64,000 nt of DNA from Gemmatimonas sp. (GTDB lineage Bacteria; Gemmatimonadota; Gemmatimonadetes; Gemmatimonadales; Gemmatimonadaceae): positions 1 through 64,000 of the forward strand of contig NZ_JAJTHI010000032.1 of NCBI RefSeq assembly GCF_021298855.1. Reading direction: 5' to 3'. Below are positions 20,000-30,515 of this stretch, piece by piece. Under the pieces are notes generated by a model. It made no database searches and was not told the DNA's origin. It saw only the letters and a program-made list of their open reading frames with translations. The position numbers were made by a program, and so were the translations under genes. How positions within the stretch are numbered: the stretch's first letter is position 1; each line of letters begins with the position of its first letter.

Positions 20000-20044
20000 C
20001 CACGAGCACGGGCCACGGGTATCCCCCGTGGCCCGTTCTCGTGG
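20000..20044 (+). terminator. Stem-loop terminator after the TPR gene
   Basis: CCACGAG-C-ACGGGCCACGGG / CCCGTGGCCCGT-T-CTCGTGG, about 19 paired bases with one mismatch and a 5-nt loop. Confidence 0.7.
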
Positions 20045-20091
20045 TGGCAAGGGCTTCCGGCGGGAGCACCGGACGGCGAACCTTCGGGGCC

Positions 20092-21141
20092 ATGCGCCGC
20101 ACCCTCTCTCTGATCGGGGCGCTCCTCCTCGCCCACCTCGCGCTGCTCACCATCCGGCCGGCCGGTGCCACGGTGGCCGACACGACCGATGGCCTCGATG
20201 TCGGCATCGTATTCGACGTGGGCGGCCGCGGGGACAAGTCCTTCAACGATGGCGCCTACCTGGGCGGCGAGCGCGCCGAGCGTGAGCTGGGCGCCCGCGT
20301 GACGTATATCGAGCCCGGCGAAGGATCCGACCGCGAAGCCGGACTGCGCCTGCTGGCCGCCGAGGGAATGGACCTCGTGATCGGCGTGGGCTTCATCTTC
20401 ACCGACGACGTGCTCGCACTGGCGCGCGAGTATCCCAACGTGCGCTTCGCGAACGTGGACATGTCGGTGCCGCTGGATTCCACCGGCAGCCCGCTGCCGC
20501 TGCCGGCCAACCTGCGCGCGCTCAAGTTCCGCGAGGAAGAAGGGTCGTTCCTCGTGGGCGCGCTCGCGGCGCTGGTGGGGAAGAGCAAGCAGGTGGGCTT
20601 CGTGGGCGGCATGGACATCGCCCTCATCCACAAGTTCGAGGCCGGCTATCGCGCGGGCGTCCGGCACGTGTGCCCCGACTGCACGGTCATCGCCAACTAC
20701 GCCGGCGTCACCCCCGAAGCGTTCCGCAATCCTGGCCGCGGCAAGGAGATGGCGTTGGCAATGTACAACCAGGGCGTGAACGTGATCTTCCATGCCTCCG
20801 GCTCCACCGGCCTCGGCGTCTTCGAAGCCGCGCGCACCACCCGCAAGCTCGCCATCGGGGTCGATGCGGATCAGTACACCGAAGCCCCGGGCTTCATCCT
20901 GACCAGCATGATCAAGGGGATCGACGCGTCGGTGGTCGCGGCGGTGCAATCGGTCAAGGACGGCACGTTTACCGGGGGCGTACAGCAATTCGGCCTGGCC
21001 GAACGCGGCGTGGGGTACATCTACGACGACAACAATCGCGCGCTGATCCCTCCCGCCGTGCGGGCGCGACTCGATTCGCTCACCGCGGACATCGTGGCGG
21101 GACGCATCGCCGTGCCGTCCAGCCGCGCGGAGTCGCGATGA
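20092..21141 (+). CDS. BMP-family (PnrA/Med-like) ABC transporter substrate-binding protein
   Basis: 'DVGIVFDVGGRGDKSFNDGAYLGGERA', 'GVGFIFTDDVLALAREYPNVRFANVD', 'EGSFLVGALAALVGKSKQVGFVGGMD'. Confidence 0.93.
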   Translation: MRRTLSLIGALLLAHLALLTIRPAGATVADTTDGLDVGIVFDVGGRGDKSFNDGAYLGGERAERELGARVTYIEPGEGSDREAGLRLLAAEGMDLVIGVGFIFTDDVLALAREYPNVRFANVDMSVPLDSTGSPLPLPANLRALKFREEEGSFLVGALAALVGKSKQVGFVGGMDIALIHKFEAGYRAGVRHVCPDCTVIANYAGVTPEAFRNPGRGKEMALAMYNQGVNVIFHASGSTGLGVFEAARTTRKLAIGVDADQYTEAPGFILTSMIKGIDASVVAAVQSVKDGTFTGGVQQFGLAERGVGYIYDDNNRALIPPAVRARLDSLTADIVAGRIAVPSSRAESR

Positions 21142-22700
21142 GTACCGCACGCCATGGCACACCAGCCATCCGCATGGCCGGCGTGATCAAGACGTTCGGT
21201 GCGGTGGTGGCCAACCGGGATGCGTCGCTCGAGGTGGCGAGCGGCGAAATTCATGCGCTGGTGGGCGAGAACGGCGCCGGCAAGAGTACCCTCATGCGCG
21301 TGCTGGCGGGACTGTACCAGCCCGACGGCGGCACCGTGGAAGTGAATGGGCGCAACGTCACCGGGTGGAAGACCACCCAGGCGATTGCGGCCGGCGTGGG
21401 CATGGTGCATCAGCACTTCATGCTCGTGCCCACCCTCACGGTGGCGGAGAACGTGGTGTTGGGGAGCGAGCCACTCAAGGGAATGACGATCGACCTGCAC
21501 CGGGCCGTGGTCGAGGTGGACGCGTTGTGCCGCCGCTGCGGACTGCACGTGGATCCACGGGCACGCATTGCCGATCTCAGCGTGGGTGAGGCACAGCGCG
21601 TCGAGATTCTCAAGGCGCTCTATCGCGGAGCGCGCGTGCTCATTCTCGACGAGCCCACCGCCGTCCTGTCGCCGCCGGAGGTCCAGGAGCTTTGGGGCGT
21701 GTTGCGCACCCTGCGCGAGGACGGTGGCACCGTGGTGCTCATCACGCACAAGCTCGATGAAGTCGTTGCCGTGTCCGATCACATCACCGTCATGCGCGCC
21801 GGGACGACCGTCTCGCGCTTTGCCACGAAGGGGGTAACGCCGCGTGACATTGCGCGCGCGATGGTGGGGCGCGACGTGAACCTGCATCTCGATGCCGTTG
21901 GCGCCGTGCGCGACAGCTCGGCGCACGGTGCCGCGGCCACCGGCAGCGCGGCGGCCGAGCCGGTGCTGCAGGTCCGCGGCCTGCGGGTACGCAGCGACCG
22001 CGGCACCCCGGCCGTGCTCGACCTGTCGTTCGACCTGCGCGCGGGGGAAATCCTGGGGATTGCCGGCGTGGAGGGCAACGGACAGACGGAGTTGCTCGAG
22101 GCCATCGCCGGCCTGCGTGAGCCGCAGGCGGGACAGGTGCGCCTGGGGACGCACGATCTGACCCGCCTGTCGGTGCGTGAGCGCGCCGATTGCGGCCTGT
22201 CGCATATCCCGGAGGACCGCCATCGGCGAGGGCTGGTGCTCGACTATTCCATCGCGGACAACCTCATTCTGGGTCGACAGCATCACTTCGGCGGCCGCGG
22301 TGGACTCGATCAGGCACGCATCGCCATGCACGCGGCCGAGCAGGTGCAGCGCTTCGATATCCGACCGCCGCTGGCAACGCTGCCGGCGCGCGCGCTCTCG
22401 GGTGGCAACCAGCAGAAGATCGTGATTGCGCGGGAAATGGGACGCGCCTTCAGCGTCCTGCTGGCCGCGCAGCCCACGCGCGGAGTGGACGTGGGCGCCA
22501 TCGAATTCATCCACGCACAGCTGCGCGCGGCGCGTGACGCCGGCAAGGGGATCCTGCTGGTGAGTGCCGACCTGCCGGAGGTGCTGGCGCTCTCCGATCG
22601 CATCGCCGTGATGTATGGCGGCCGCTTCGTGGCGGTGCAGCCGGCCGCCGGCTGCACGGCCGAGCAGCTCGGCCCCTTCATGACCGGAGCGGCAGCATGA
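21138..22700 (+). CDS. ABC transporter, duplicated ATP-binding protein (nucleoside/simple-sugar type)
   Basis: Two NBDs: 'GENGAGKSTLMRVLAG', 'LSVGEAQRVEILKALYRGARVLILDEPTAVL'; 'GVEGNGQTELLEAIAGL', 'LSGGNQQKIVIAREM'. 4-nt overlaps on both sides. Confidence 0.94.
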   Translation: MSTARHGTPAIRMAGVIKTFGAVVANRDASLEVASGEIHALVGENGAGKSTLMRVLAGLYQPDGGTVEVNGRNVTGWKTTQAIAAGVGMVHQHFMLVPTLTVAENVVLGSEPLKGMTIDLHRAVVEVDALCRRCGLHVDPRARIADLSVGEAQRVEILKALYRGARVLILDEPTAVLSPPEVQELWGVLRTLREDGGTVVLITHKLDEVVAVSDHITVMRAGTTVSRFATKGVTPRDIARAMVGRDVNLHLDAVGAVRDSSAHGAAATGSAAAEPVLQVRGLRVRSDRGTPAVLDLSFDLRAGEILGIAGVEGNGQTELLEAIAGLREPQAGQVRLGTHDLTRLSVRERADCGLSHIPEDRHRRGLVLDYSIADNLILGRQHHFGGRGGLDQARIAMHAAEQVQRFDIRPPLATLPARALSGGNQQKIVIAREMGRAFSVLLAAQPTRGVDVGAIEFIHAQLRAARDAGKGILLVSADLPEVLALSDRIAVMYGGRFVAVQPAAGCTAEQLGPFMTGAAA

Positions 22701-23821
22701 GCGATACGGCCACACCATCGTTGCGCGGCGCCCGTGTGCTGGAGGCCGTGTTGCCCGCCGTGGTGGCCCTTGGCCTCGCCGCGGTGCTGGGGGACCTGCT
22801 CATTCTCTCCTTCGGCGAATCCCCGGCGGCGGTGTGGGCGCTGCTCGTGAAGGGGACGTGGGGCAACGCCTATGGCATTGGCCAGGTGCTCTACAAGGCC
22901 ACGACCCTCACCTGCACCGGTCTGGCGTTCGCGGTAGCAGGGCGCGCTGGCCTCTTCAACGTGGGGGCCGAGGGACAGCTCGCGGCCGGCGGATTCGGTG
23001 CCGCCGTGGTGGGGCTGGTACTGCCTGCCGCGACCCCCGCGGTTGTGGCCGTTCCCCTGTGCGTCGGGGCCGCCATGCTGGTGGGCGGTGCCACGGGCGC
23101 CGTGCCGGGGGCCCTGCGCGCGCGGTTCGGCGCCAGTGAAGTGATCGTCACGATCATGCTCAACTTCATCGTGCTGGCCCTGCTCAACTGGATCGTGTCC
23201 GCCAAGCTGCACCTGCCGGAAACGCTGCGCACTCCCGATATCGCGGCGGGCACCGTGCCCCGACTGGCCGACGCCTTCCCGATGTTTCGCGGCAGTGCCG
23301 TCAACTTCACGCTGCTGCTTGCCCTTGGCGCCGCCGCGGTGAGCTGGTGGTATCTCTTCCGCACGCAGCGTGGCTATGAACTGCGCGCCGTCGGCTTGCA
23401 GCCGGACGCGGCAGAGTACGGCGGGGTTCGGGTACCGCGCGTGTGGCTCGTAAGTCTGGTCGTGTCCGGCGCGCTGGCCGGGTTGGGCGGCGTCAATTTC
23501 GTGCTGGGCTACAAGGGCTACTACGAAGAAGGGTTTGCGGGGGGCGCCGGATTTCTCGGCATTGCCGTGGCGCTGGTGGGGCGGAATCATCCGTTCGGCA
23601 TTCTCGCGGCGGCGCTGCTGTTCGCCACGCTCTCGCAGGGCGGATTGGCCGTGAACGCCGTGGTGCCCAAGCAGCTCACCGACATTCTCACCGCGGCCGT
23701 CATCCTGTCGGTGGCCACCGCCGTGCCCGAAGTGCAGCAGCAGATCCGTGCGGCGGCCGCGAGCGTCACGGCCTCGCTGGCCCGCCGAGACCCGTCCGGC
23801 GCCACGAGGGCCGGCGCATGA
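22697..23821 (+). CDS. ABC transporter permease (BmpC/YufP-like)
   Basis: Hydrophobic, 'AGRAGLFNVGAEGQLAAGGFGAAVVG', 'EVIVTIMLNFIVLALLNWIVS'. Confidence 0.92.
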   Translation: MSDTATPSLRGARVLEAVLPAVVALGLAAVLGDLLILSFGESPAAVWALLVKGTWGNAYGIGQVLYKATTLTCTGLAFAVAGRAGLFNVGAEGQLAAGGFGAAVVGLVLPAATPAVVAVPLCVGAAMLVGGATGAVPGALRARFGASEVIVTIMLNFIVLALLNWIVSAKLHLPETLRTPDIAAGTVPRLADAFPMFRGSAVNFTLLLALGAAAVSWWYLFRTQRGYELRAVGLQPDAAEYGGVRVPRVWLVSLVVSGALAGLGGVNFVLGYKGYYEEGFAGGAGFLGIAVALVGRNHPFGILAAALLFATLSQGGLAVNAVVPKQLTDILTAAVILSVATAVPEVQQQIRAAAASVTASLARRDPSGATRAGA

Positions 23822-24696
23822 TCCTGCTCGCCTTTCTGCTGCAGACCATTCGCATTGCCGTCCCCTACCTGCTTGCGGCGGCGGGCGGTGTGATGTCGGA
23901 ACGGGTGGGGATCATCGCCCTGGGGCTCGAGGGGCTCATGCTGTCGGGCGCCTTCGGCGCGGCACTCGGGAGCTACTATGGCAACAGCCCGTGGGCCGGG
24001 CTGCTGGGCGCGCTCGTTGCCGGTGGCATCATCACCAGCCTGCTCGCCGTCTCCACGATTCGGTTCCGGGCGAACCAGGTGGTGGTGGGGGTGGCCATCA
24101 ACCTTATCGTGGCCGCCAGCACGCGGTACTTCCTGCGCCTGGTGTTCGACAGTTCGAGCAACTCCCCGCGCGTACCGGGCTTTGGCGGCGAGGGAGTGGG
24201 GAACGCCATGTTCGCGAGCTTCCTCAATCCGGTCGTCTGGATCGGTCTGGCTGTACTGCCGGCGCTGGCCTGGCTCCTGTATCGCACGCCGTTCGGACTG
24301 CGCGCGCGGGCCGTGGGGGAGAAGCCTGAGGCGGCGGCCACGTTGGGCGTGGCCGTGAACCCCATGCGCCTGAAGGGGCTCTACCTGGCCGGTGCGCTGG
24401 CGAGTCTCGGGGGCGCCTATCTGGCGCTCGACCAGCATCAGTTCACCGACGGCATGACGGCGGGCCGCGGCTTCATTGCCCTCGCCGCCGTGATCTTCGG
24501 TCGTTGGGAGCCGGTCCGCGTGGGCGCGGCCTGCCTGCTGTTCGCCGCTGCCGAGACATTGCAGATTCAGCTGCAGGGGGCGCAGCTGGTGCCAAGCCAG
24601 TTCGTGGAAATGATCCCCTACCTGCTGACCATCGTGGCTCTGGCGGGTGTGGTGGGGCGCAGCGTGGCCCCGGCCGCTCTTGGCAAGACCGACTGA
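23818..24696 (+). CDS. ABC transporter permease (BmpD/YufQ-like)
   Basis: Hydrophobic, 'MSERVGIIALGLEGLMLSGAFGAALGSYYG', 'ANQVVVGVAINLIVAASTRYFLR', 'GGAYLALDQHQFTDGMTAGRGFIALAAVIFGRW'. Confidence 0.92.
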   Translation: MILLAFLLQTIRIAVPYLLAAAGGVMSERVGIIALGLEGLMLSGAFGAALGSYYGNSPWAGLLGALVAGGIITSLLAVSTIRFRANQVVVGVAINLIVAASTRYFLRLVFDSSSNSPRVPGFGGEGVGNAMFASFLNPVVWIGLAVLPALAWLLYRTPFGLRARAVGEKPEAAATLGVAVNPMRLKGLYLAGALASLGGAYLALDQHQFTDGMTAGRGFIALAAVIFGRWEPVRVGAACLLFAAAETLQIQLQGAQLVPSQFVEMIPYLLTIVALAGVVGRSVAPAALGKTD

Positions 24697-24705
24697 CCCC
24701 GCCTC

Positions 24706-25956
24706 GTGAGCCAGCGCAGCGCACCGCATTCCCACACCGACGAACACCCCATCGACGACGGCAAGTCGGCGTTCGGCAAACTCGCGGTCCTGATGGTGAC
24801 GGCGTTCATCGACATGCTGGGCCTGTTGATGATCCTGCCGCTGCTCCCTTTCTACGCCAAGACGCTCGGTGCGGGCGGTGCCGTGGTCGGGCTGCTGGTG
24901 AGTTCATTCAGTGTGGCGCAGCTGCTGAGCGCGCCGGTGTGGGGGCGCTTCAGCGACAAGTACGGGCGCCGCCCGGCGCTCATGGTGGGGCTCGGGGCCA
25001 GCGCGGTGGCTTACGTGGTGTTCGCGTACGCGGACAGTCTGTGGCTGCTGTTTCTCTCCCGCATCGTGCAGGGCGCGGGGGGCGGGACCGTAAGCGTCAT
25101 TCAGGCGTACGTCGCCGATGCGACACGCCCCGAGGACCGCGCGAAGAGTCTTGGCTGGCTTTCCGCGGCCACCAATGCCGGCGTGGCGCTGGGTCCGGTG
25201 ATCGGTTCGTGGGTGCAGCTCTGGAGCAAGAACACCCCCGGGCTGGTGGCTGCCGGGTTGTGTGTGGTGAACATGATCTTCGCATCGAAGTACCTGACCG
25301 AGATTCGCAAACCGGGCGGTGACGGGACCAAGGCCAAACCGAAGGGGTCGCGCGAAGCGGTCATGCGGGTGGTGAGCCATCCCAGCGAGCCGGCGTCACG
25401 ACTCATCCTGATCTACGCGCTGGCGATCGGTGCCTTTCAGGGCACCACGGCAATTCTCGCCCTGTTTCTTGCCGACCGCTTCGGCGTCACGGAAGCCACG
25501 ATCGGCTACTTCTTCATGTACATCGGCGTGCTGAGTGTGGTGGTGCGCGCGCTCATGCTGGGACGCCTCGTGGACAAGGTGGGCGAGCCGCAGCTCAGTC
25601 GCATCGGCCTGTTGCTGCTGGCCAGCGGCCTGGTGGGGCTTTCGTTCGCGCCCAACCTCTCCCTGCTGGCGCTGGCGGTGGGCATGCTCCCGCTCGGCAC
25701 GGCGTTCACGTTCCCGTGTGTGACAGCCATGCTGTCGCGCATCGTGAGCAGCGCCGAGCGTGGCCTCTACATGGGGGTGCAGCAGACCTTCGGCGGAGTC
25801 ACCCGCGTGGCGTTTCCGGTGATCCTTGGCGTGGCCTTCGATACCTTCGGCAAGCAGAGCCCGTTTTGGATCAGCGCCAGCGTCGTGCTGGCCACGTTGC
25901 TCATGGGGCGCGATCTCGAGTTGTATGCACCGCGCGTGACGCCCGCCAAGCCCTGA
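24706..25956 (+). CDS. MFS transporter, TetA-like
   Basis: 'FIDMLGLLMILPLLPFYAKTLGAGGAVVGLLVSSFSVAQLLSAPVWGRFSDKYGRRPALMVG' (MFS motif A), GTG start. Confidence 0.9.
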   Translation: MSQRSAPHSHTDEHPIDDGKSAFGKLAVLMVTAFIDMLGLLMILPLLPFYAKTLGAGGAVVGLLVSSFSVAQLLSAPVWGRFSDKYGRRPALMVGLGASAVAYVVFAYADSLWLLFLSRIVQGAGGGTVSVIQAYVADATRPEDRAKSLGWLSAATNAGVALGPVIGSWVQLWSKNTPGLVAAGLCVVNMIFASKYLTEIRKPGGDGTKAKPKGSREAVMRVVSHPSEPASRLILIYALAIGAFQGTTAILALFLADRFGVTEATIGYFFMYIGVLSVVVRALMLGRLVDKVGEPQLSRIGLLLLASGLVGLSFAPNLSLLALAVGMLPLGTAFTFPCVTAMLSRIVSSAERGLYMGVQQTFGGVTRVAFPVILGVAFDTFGKQSPFWISASVVLATLLMGRDLELYAPRVTPAKP

Positions 25957-26030
25957 CAGGAATCGCCACGCGCCCTGCGGTATCGCGCGCGGTTGGTGTC
26001 CGCGTGACCGTGACGTTCAGCTGGGCGGGG

Positions 26031-27239
26031 TCAGGGCGGCGTTGGCGTGGTTCGGGCCACGCGAATCCGTGCACCGGCCTGCAATCGGTCTCCGGGAAAC
26101 AGGACCACGGTGTCCCCTGGCTGGAGTCCGGCCCGCACTTCAACCTGGTCCGTTCCCCGTTCACCGAGTTGCACGAGGCGACGGTCGGCTCGGCCGCGCG
26201 CAACCACCCAGGTGTTCCATGCTGCGCCATCGCGCGTGAGTGCGCTCGCCGGTACCCGCAGCACACGAGCTGCCTCCCGGACGGTAATCCGGACATCGGC
26301 GCGAAAACGGTCACCAACGTGTACGGCAGTGGCGGGCACACTGACGACCACATTGACGCGCTGTTCCTCGACGCCGAGTGCAGACATGCGGGTGTAGGCC
26401 GACGGTTCGATGCGCACGACCCGGCCGGCCACGGTATCGGTGCGCTGCCCATCCGAAGCCGACACCGCAGTGCCGAAGGACAGGTGGGCGCTCGCGCCTT
26501 CCTGTACGCGCAGCGCGTCGGCGGTGAGTAGCGGAACGACCACCTCGATGTCACGCGGCTCGCCGATCTCGAGCAGGCGTGCTCCCGCCGGCACGACACG
26601 CTCGTGTCCTTCCGCAATGGCCAGGATGGCCCCGTTCATGGGCGCGAACAGGGCGAGGCCGCTGGAGGCACCGGTGGCCCCCTCGAGCGCCGCGCGCGCC
26701 ACGGTGAGGTCATAGCGCGCCACGCGGAGTCGCTCGTCAGCGGCCCGGACGTCGCTCTCCCTCAGCACGACGGCGTCGCGCGCCCGCTCGATATCCTGCG
26801 GCGCGATGGCGCCGGCGGTGCCCAGCGCCTCGGCGCGGCCCTGTGCGCGGCGCGCCTCTTCCAGCGCCGTGCGGGCAGCGGTCCGCCTCGACTCGGCCTC
26901 GGCGACGGACGCGCCCGCACTTCCCACGCGCGCCGTGGCCTGCTGCCGCGCCGATGCATCCAGCGGTGCCGGATAGAGTATGCCAAGGCGGGTCCCGGCG
27001 CTCACCACATCGCCTTCCTTCACAGGGGCCGGGACCCAGCGTCCGCCAACCGGGGCATTCACGTCGGTATGGGCGCGCACCCGCGTGGTCCCCGTCTCCT
27101 CGATCGTGACCCGAAGTGGCCCCACGCTCGCCAGCGCGATCTCGACGGTGAGGACCGGTGGGCGCCGCACCCACCACCACGTCGCGGCGCCAAGCACCAC
27201 CGCACCGCTGAGCACCAATACGCGTCGCTTCTTCACCAT
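26031..27239 (-). CDS. HlyD/MacA-type periplasmic adaptor subunit
   Basis: 'GPLRVTIEETGTTRVRAHTDVNAPVGGRWVPAPVKEGDVVSAGTRLGILYP', coiled-coil region, 'LFAPMNGAILAIAEGHERVVPAGARLLEIGE'. Confidence 0.9.
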   Translation of the reverse strand: MVKKRRVLVLSGAVVLGAATWWWVRRPPVLTVEIALASVGPLRVTIEETGTTRVRAHTDVNAPVGGRWVPAPVKEGDVVSAGTRLGILYPAPLDASARQQATARVGSAGASVAEAESRRTAARTALEEARRAQGRAEALGTAGAIAPQDIERARDAVVLRESDVRAADERLRVARYDLTVARAALEGATGASSGLALFAPMNGAILAIAEGHERVVPAGARLLEIGEPRDIEVVVPLLTADALRVQEGASAHLSFGTAVSASDGQRTDTVAGRVVRIEPSAYTRMSALGVEEQRVNVVVSVPATAVHVGDRFRADVRITVREAARVLRVPASALTRDGAAWNTWVVARGRADRRLVQLGERGTDQVEVRAGLQPGDTVVLFPGDRLQAGARIRVARTTPTPP

Positions 27240-27270
27240 GCACACCCTCCAGGGGATCGCTGTTGCGTGG

Positions 27271-29625
27271 TCATTCGCGGGTCTTCAAAACGGCGACGAG
27301 GTCGAGGTGATCCAGACGCCGTCGCACCAGGAGAGAGGAGGCCACGCCGGCAATGACCAGCACCACCACCGACCAGCCATAGGTACGCGGTGACAGCGTG
27401 AACGGCAGCCGGAAGAGCTCGGAACTCATGCCGGCTGCCATGGCCGCGGCAAGCGCCGCACCGAGGGCGAAGCCGAGTGGTATGGCGAGCACGCCAAGGA
27501 CGGCCAGTTCACCGAACAGCATGGTGGCCACTTCCTGTCGCGAGAATCCGAGCACGCGAAGGCTGGCAAGCTCTCGCCCCCGTTCGGAGAGCGAGATGCG
27601 CGCCGTGTTGTAAACCACGCCCATGGAGAGCACGACGGCGAACCCTAGCAAGGCGAGCAACGTTACCCCGAAGCTGTCGCGCATCACCTTGTCGAAGCTC
27701 GCGAGGACATCGGCGCGCTCGCCGACGCTGGCCACGCCGGGGGTGCGCCGCAGCTGCGCGATGAGCCGGTCCGTTTGCGTCGGGTCCACGGCAAGCACGG
27801 CGCCGTCGTACGCGGTGCCGCCGGCCAGCAGCACCATCCCCTCCCGCCCCATCCACACGCCGGTGCCGATCAGATCGTTCACCAGCGCCCCGATCGTCAG
27901 CGTACGAACGCGCCGCTCACCGGTCAGCACCTGCACCTGCACCGAATCGCCGGCGCCGACCGCGAGGAGTTCAGCGAGCGCGGTGGACATCAGCAGTCCT
28001 TCGCCTGGTATCGTTCTCTCGCGCCGCGCGCCGTCCACCACGCGCCGCAACCGGGCTCGTGGCGTGAGTGCCGTGATGGCGGCACGCCGTTCGCGGGGAC
28101 CGTGCCGGAGCGTTACCGGCAGGGACCAGAGTGGCTCCACCCGGAGCACCCCGGGCAGGTGCGCCAATTCACGAAGTGCCTCGTCACCCTCGCTTCGCGC
28201 AAAGGTGACCGCTACGTCTTCCCGCTGTATTTCGGTGAAATGCACATCGCGCATGACCGCAATGGCATCGTACGCGTACCCGCCAACCATGACCACGGCG
28301 ACGCCGAGCGCCATGCCCAGGGTGGCCAGCGCCGCCCGCGCGGGACGACGGAGCATGCTGCGTACGGTGAGTCGTGCCATGGGGGAGAGACGTCGATGCA
28401 CCCACGACCCGTCGAACCAGCTGTGCCGGAAGCGCAGCGGTGCCTCCGGCCGCATGGCCTCCGCCGCGGGCAGTCGTACGACCCGTCGGACGGCCCCCAC
28501 GGTACCGATCAGCGCCGAAAGACCGGTCACGAGAAACGCGACCGCGATGGTACCCGCACGCGGGGTGAACGTCGCGTCGGGCATGCGATAGTACTGCGAA
28601 TACAGTTCCGCGAGCACGCCGGCGAACCACAGGCCAAGCCCGGTGCCGACGACGGCACCGAGCAGCACCGGCGTGAAGGCGATCAGCGCGTAATGGCGCA
28701 TCAACATCCCGTTGGAGATGCCGAAGGCCTTCATCATGCCGATCTGCTCACGCTGGGCCGCGACCACGCGAGCCAGAACGAGATTCACGAGGAAGGCGGC
28801 GACCCCGAGAAAGATCAGGGGCGCGGCGGTACCGAACGCCGCCGCCTGTCGGATTTCGTCCGTCAGGTATCGGTGGGAGAGCTGCTCGTTGCGCCCGTGC
28901 GCGCCGAGTGAGCCGTACCGCGCCAGCAGAGCATCTACGGTCTCGATCACGGCGGCTTCGGAGGTCGTCCGGTCGAGGGTGAGCGTGGCCTCGTTCCACG
29001 CGTCCTGAAGTCCGAAGGCGGCTTGGGCAGCCCTCTCGGCAATCCAGAGCACACCATAGCGCTGGTTGTCGGGAAAGAAGGCGCCGGGTTGCACTTCCAT
29101 GACGTATTCCGGCGTGAGGGCAACGCCCACCACCTCGAGACGGCGCCAGCGCCCGTTGAGTACGGCTCCGAGCGTGTCCCCCGTGGCGAGGCCGTTGGCC
29201 GTCGCAAACCCGTCGCTGATCACGACCTCGTCATCGCGCAGGGAGGACATGAGCCGCCCGGTGCGCAGGCGCAGCCGATTCACCGCCAGCTCACGACCGG
29301 CGGGGTGACTCATCACGCGACCTGTGGCGGGGCCGGGAAGTCCGGGCACCTCGAGCACCACATCTTCGGCCACGCGCGTTTCCACGGCGTCCACACCGGG
29401 GATGGCGCGCAAGTCGGCGGCGAGCGCGTCGGGAGCCCGCGAGACCGACACCCACAGATCCGCGAAGTGCGCCTGTTGGTAGTAGCGCTGCTGCGAGCCG
29501 CGCAGATGCGGCACCATGGACTGCATGGCCACGAAGCTCGCCACGCCAACCATGACCACGATGGCGATCGCAATGGAGGGGCCGCGCTGATGCCAGACGT
29601 CACGCCACGCCTTGCGCGTGAGCAT
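27271..29625 (-). CDS. FtsX/MacB-like ABC transporter permease
   Basis: Two FtsX-like blocks: 'VFLGVAAFLVNLVLARVVAAQREQIGMMKAFGISNGMLMRHY' type and 'VVYNTARISLSERGRELASLRVLGFSRQEVATMLFGELAVLG'. The ORF extends to 29670; MLTRKAW start chosen. Confidence 0.88.
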   Translation of the reverse strand: MLTRKAWRDVWHQRGPSIAIAIVVMVGVASFVAMQSMVPHLRGSQQRYYQQAHFADLWVSVSRAPDALAADLRAIPGVDAVETRVAEDVVLEVPGLPGPATGRVMSHPAGRELAVNRLRLRTGRLMSSLRDDEVVISDGFATANGLATGDTLGAVLNGRWRRLEVVGVALTPEYVMEVQPGAFFPDNQRYGVLWIAERAAQAAFGLQDAWNEATLTLDRTTSEAAVIETVDALLARYGSLGAHGRNEQLSHRYLTDEIRQAAAFGTAAPLIFLGVAAFLVNLVLARVVAAQREQIGMMKAFGISNGMLMRHYALIAFTPVLLGAVVGTGLGLWFAGVLAELYSQYYRMPDATFTPRAGTIAVAFLVTGLSALIGTVGAVRRVVRLPAAEAMRPEAPLRFRHSWFDGSWVHRRLSPMARLTVRSMLRRPARAALATLGMALGVAVVMVGGYAYDAIAVMRDVHFTEIQREDVAVTFARSEGDEALRELAHLPGVLRVEPLWSLPVTLRHGPRERRAAITALTPRARLRRVVDGARRERTIPGEGLLMSTALAELLAVGAGDSVQVQVLTGERRVRTLTIGALVNDLIGTGVWMGREGMVLLAGGTAYDGAVLAVDPTQTDRLIAQLRRTPGVASVGERADVLASFDKVMRDSFGVTLLALLGFAVVLSMGVVYNTARISLSERGRELASLRVLGFSRQEVATMLFGELAVLGVLAIPLGFALGAALAAAMAAGMSSELFRLPFTLSPRTYGWSVVVLVIAGVASSLLVRRRLDHLDLVAVLKTRE

Positions 29626-29663
29626 CGAGATCCTGGACGGAGGCGGCGGGCGCGACACGGTCG

Positions 29664-30392
29664 TTACCACGAGAGTTGCGCCGGTTCACACGGCGACGCG
29701 TTCACGGACGTTTCGATCACGGCGCCACTGCGCATGCGAAGCACGCGGTCGGCCATGGCGGCAATGCCCACGTTGTGGGTAATCACCACCGCGCTGGTTC
29801 CCAGTTCGCGATTGGCCCGGCGCAGGGCATCGAGCACCAGTTTGCCGGTCTCGAAGTCGAGAGCACCGGTTGGCTCGTCACACAGGAGTACGTCGGGGCG
29901 TTTGGCCACGGCGCGGGCAATGGCCACCCGCTGCTGCTCCCCGCCCGACAGTTGGGCCGGAAAAAAATCGAGCCGGTCACCCAAGCCGACGAGACGGAGC
30001 GCCTCGGCGGGATCTTCGGCGCCACGCCCATGCGGGTCATTCCGGGTGAGGTCCGTGACCAGCTGCACGTTCTCGAGCGCCGTGAGTCCGGGGATGAGAT
30101 TGTAGAACTGAAAGACGAAACCCACGTGCTCGCGGCGATACTGCGTGAGGGCGTCTTCAGAGGCGCCGGTCAGCACATGATCGCGGAAAGTCACGTCCCC
30201 GGCACTCGGGACATCGAGGCCGCCGAGGATGTTGAGCAGGGTGGACTTCCCGCTCCCCGAGGGCCCGAGGATGACGACGAACTCGCCGGCGACGAGGTCC
30301 AGATCGACGGCGCGCAACGCCACGACTTGGGCGGTACCGGTCCCATAGACCTTGGTCAGCCCCCTGGCGCGGAATAGGGTGTCGGCGGCCAT
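29664..30392 (-). CDS. LolD/MacB-like ABC transporter ATP-binding protein
   Basis: '[23 protein letters not shown]', '[32 protein letters not shown]'. Confidence 0.95.
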   Translation of the reverse strand: MAADTLFRARGLTKVYGTGTAQVVALRAVDLDLVAGEFVVILGPSGSGKSTLLNILGGLDVPSAGDVTFRDHVLTGASEDALTQYRREHVGFVFQFYNLIPGLTALENVQLVTDLTRNDPHGRGAEDPAEALRLVGLGDRLDFFPAQLSGGEQQRVAIARAVAKRPDVLLCDEPTGALDFETGKLVLDALRRANRELGTSAVVITHNVGIAAMADRVLRMRSGAVIETSVNASPCEPAQLSW

Positions 30393-30515
30393 GAGACAAC
30401 GCTACGGGCACGTGGCGTGGCCGGCCATGGGCAGAACCCGGACAGCCGTGTGCGCGATATCTTTGCCACGGTTGCGGCCGCCGGTCGTCGCTCTCCGTCC
30501 TTTCCGGAACCCCCA

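Noticed and set aside
22310-24747. Long - strand ORFs opposite the ABC permeases
   Set aside because: Antisense to well-supported permease genes; composition typical of shadow ORFs.
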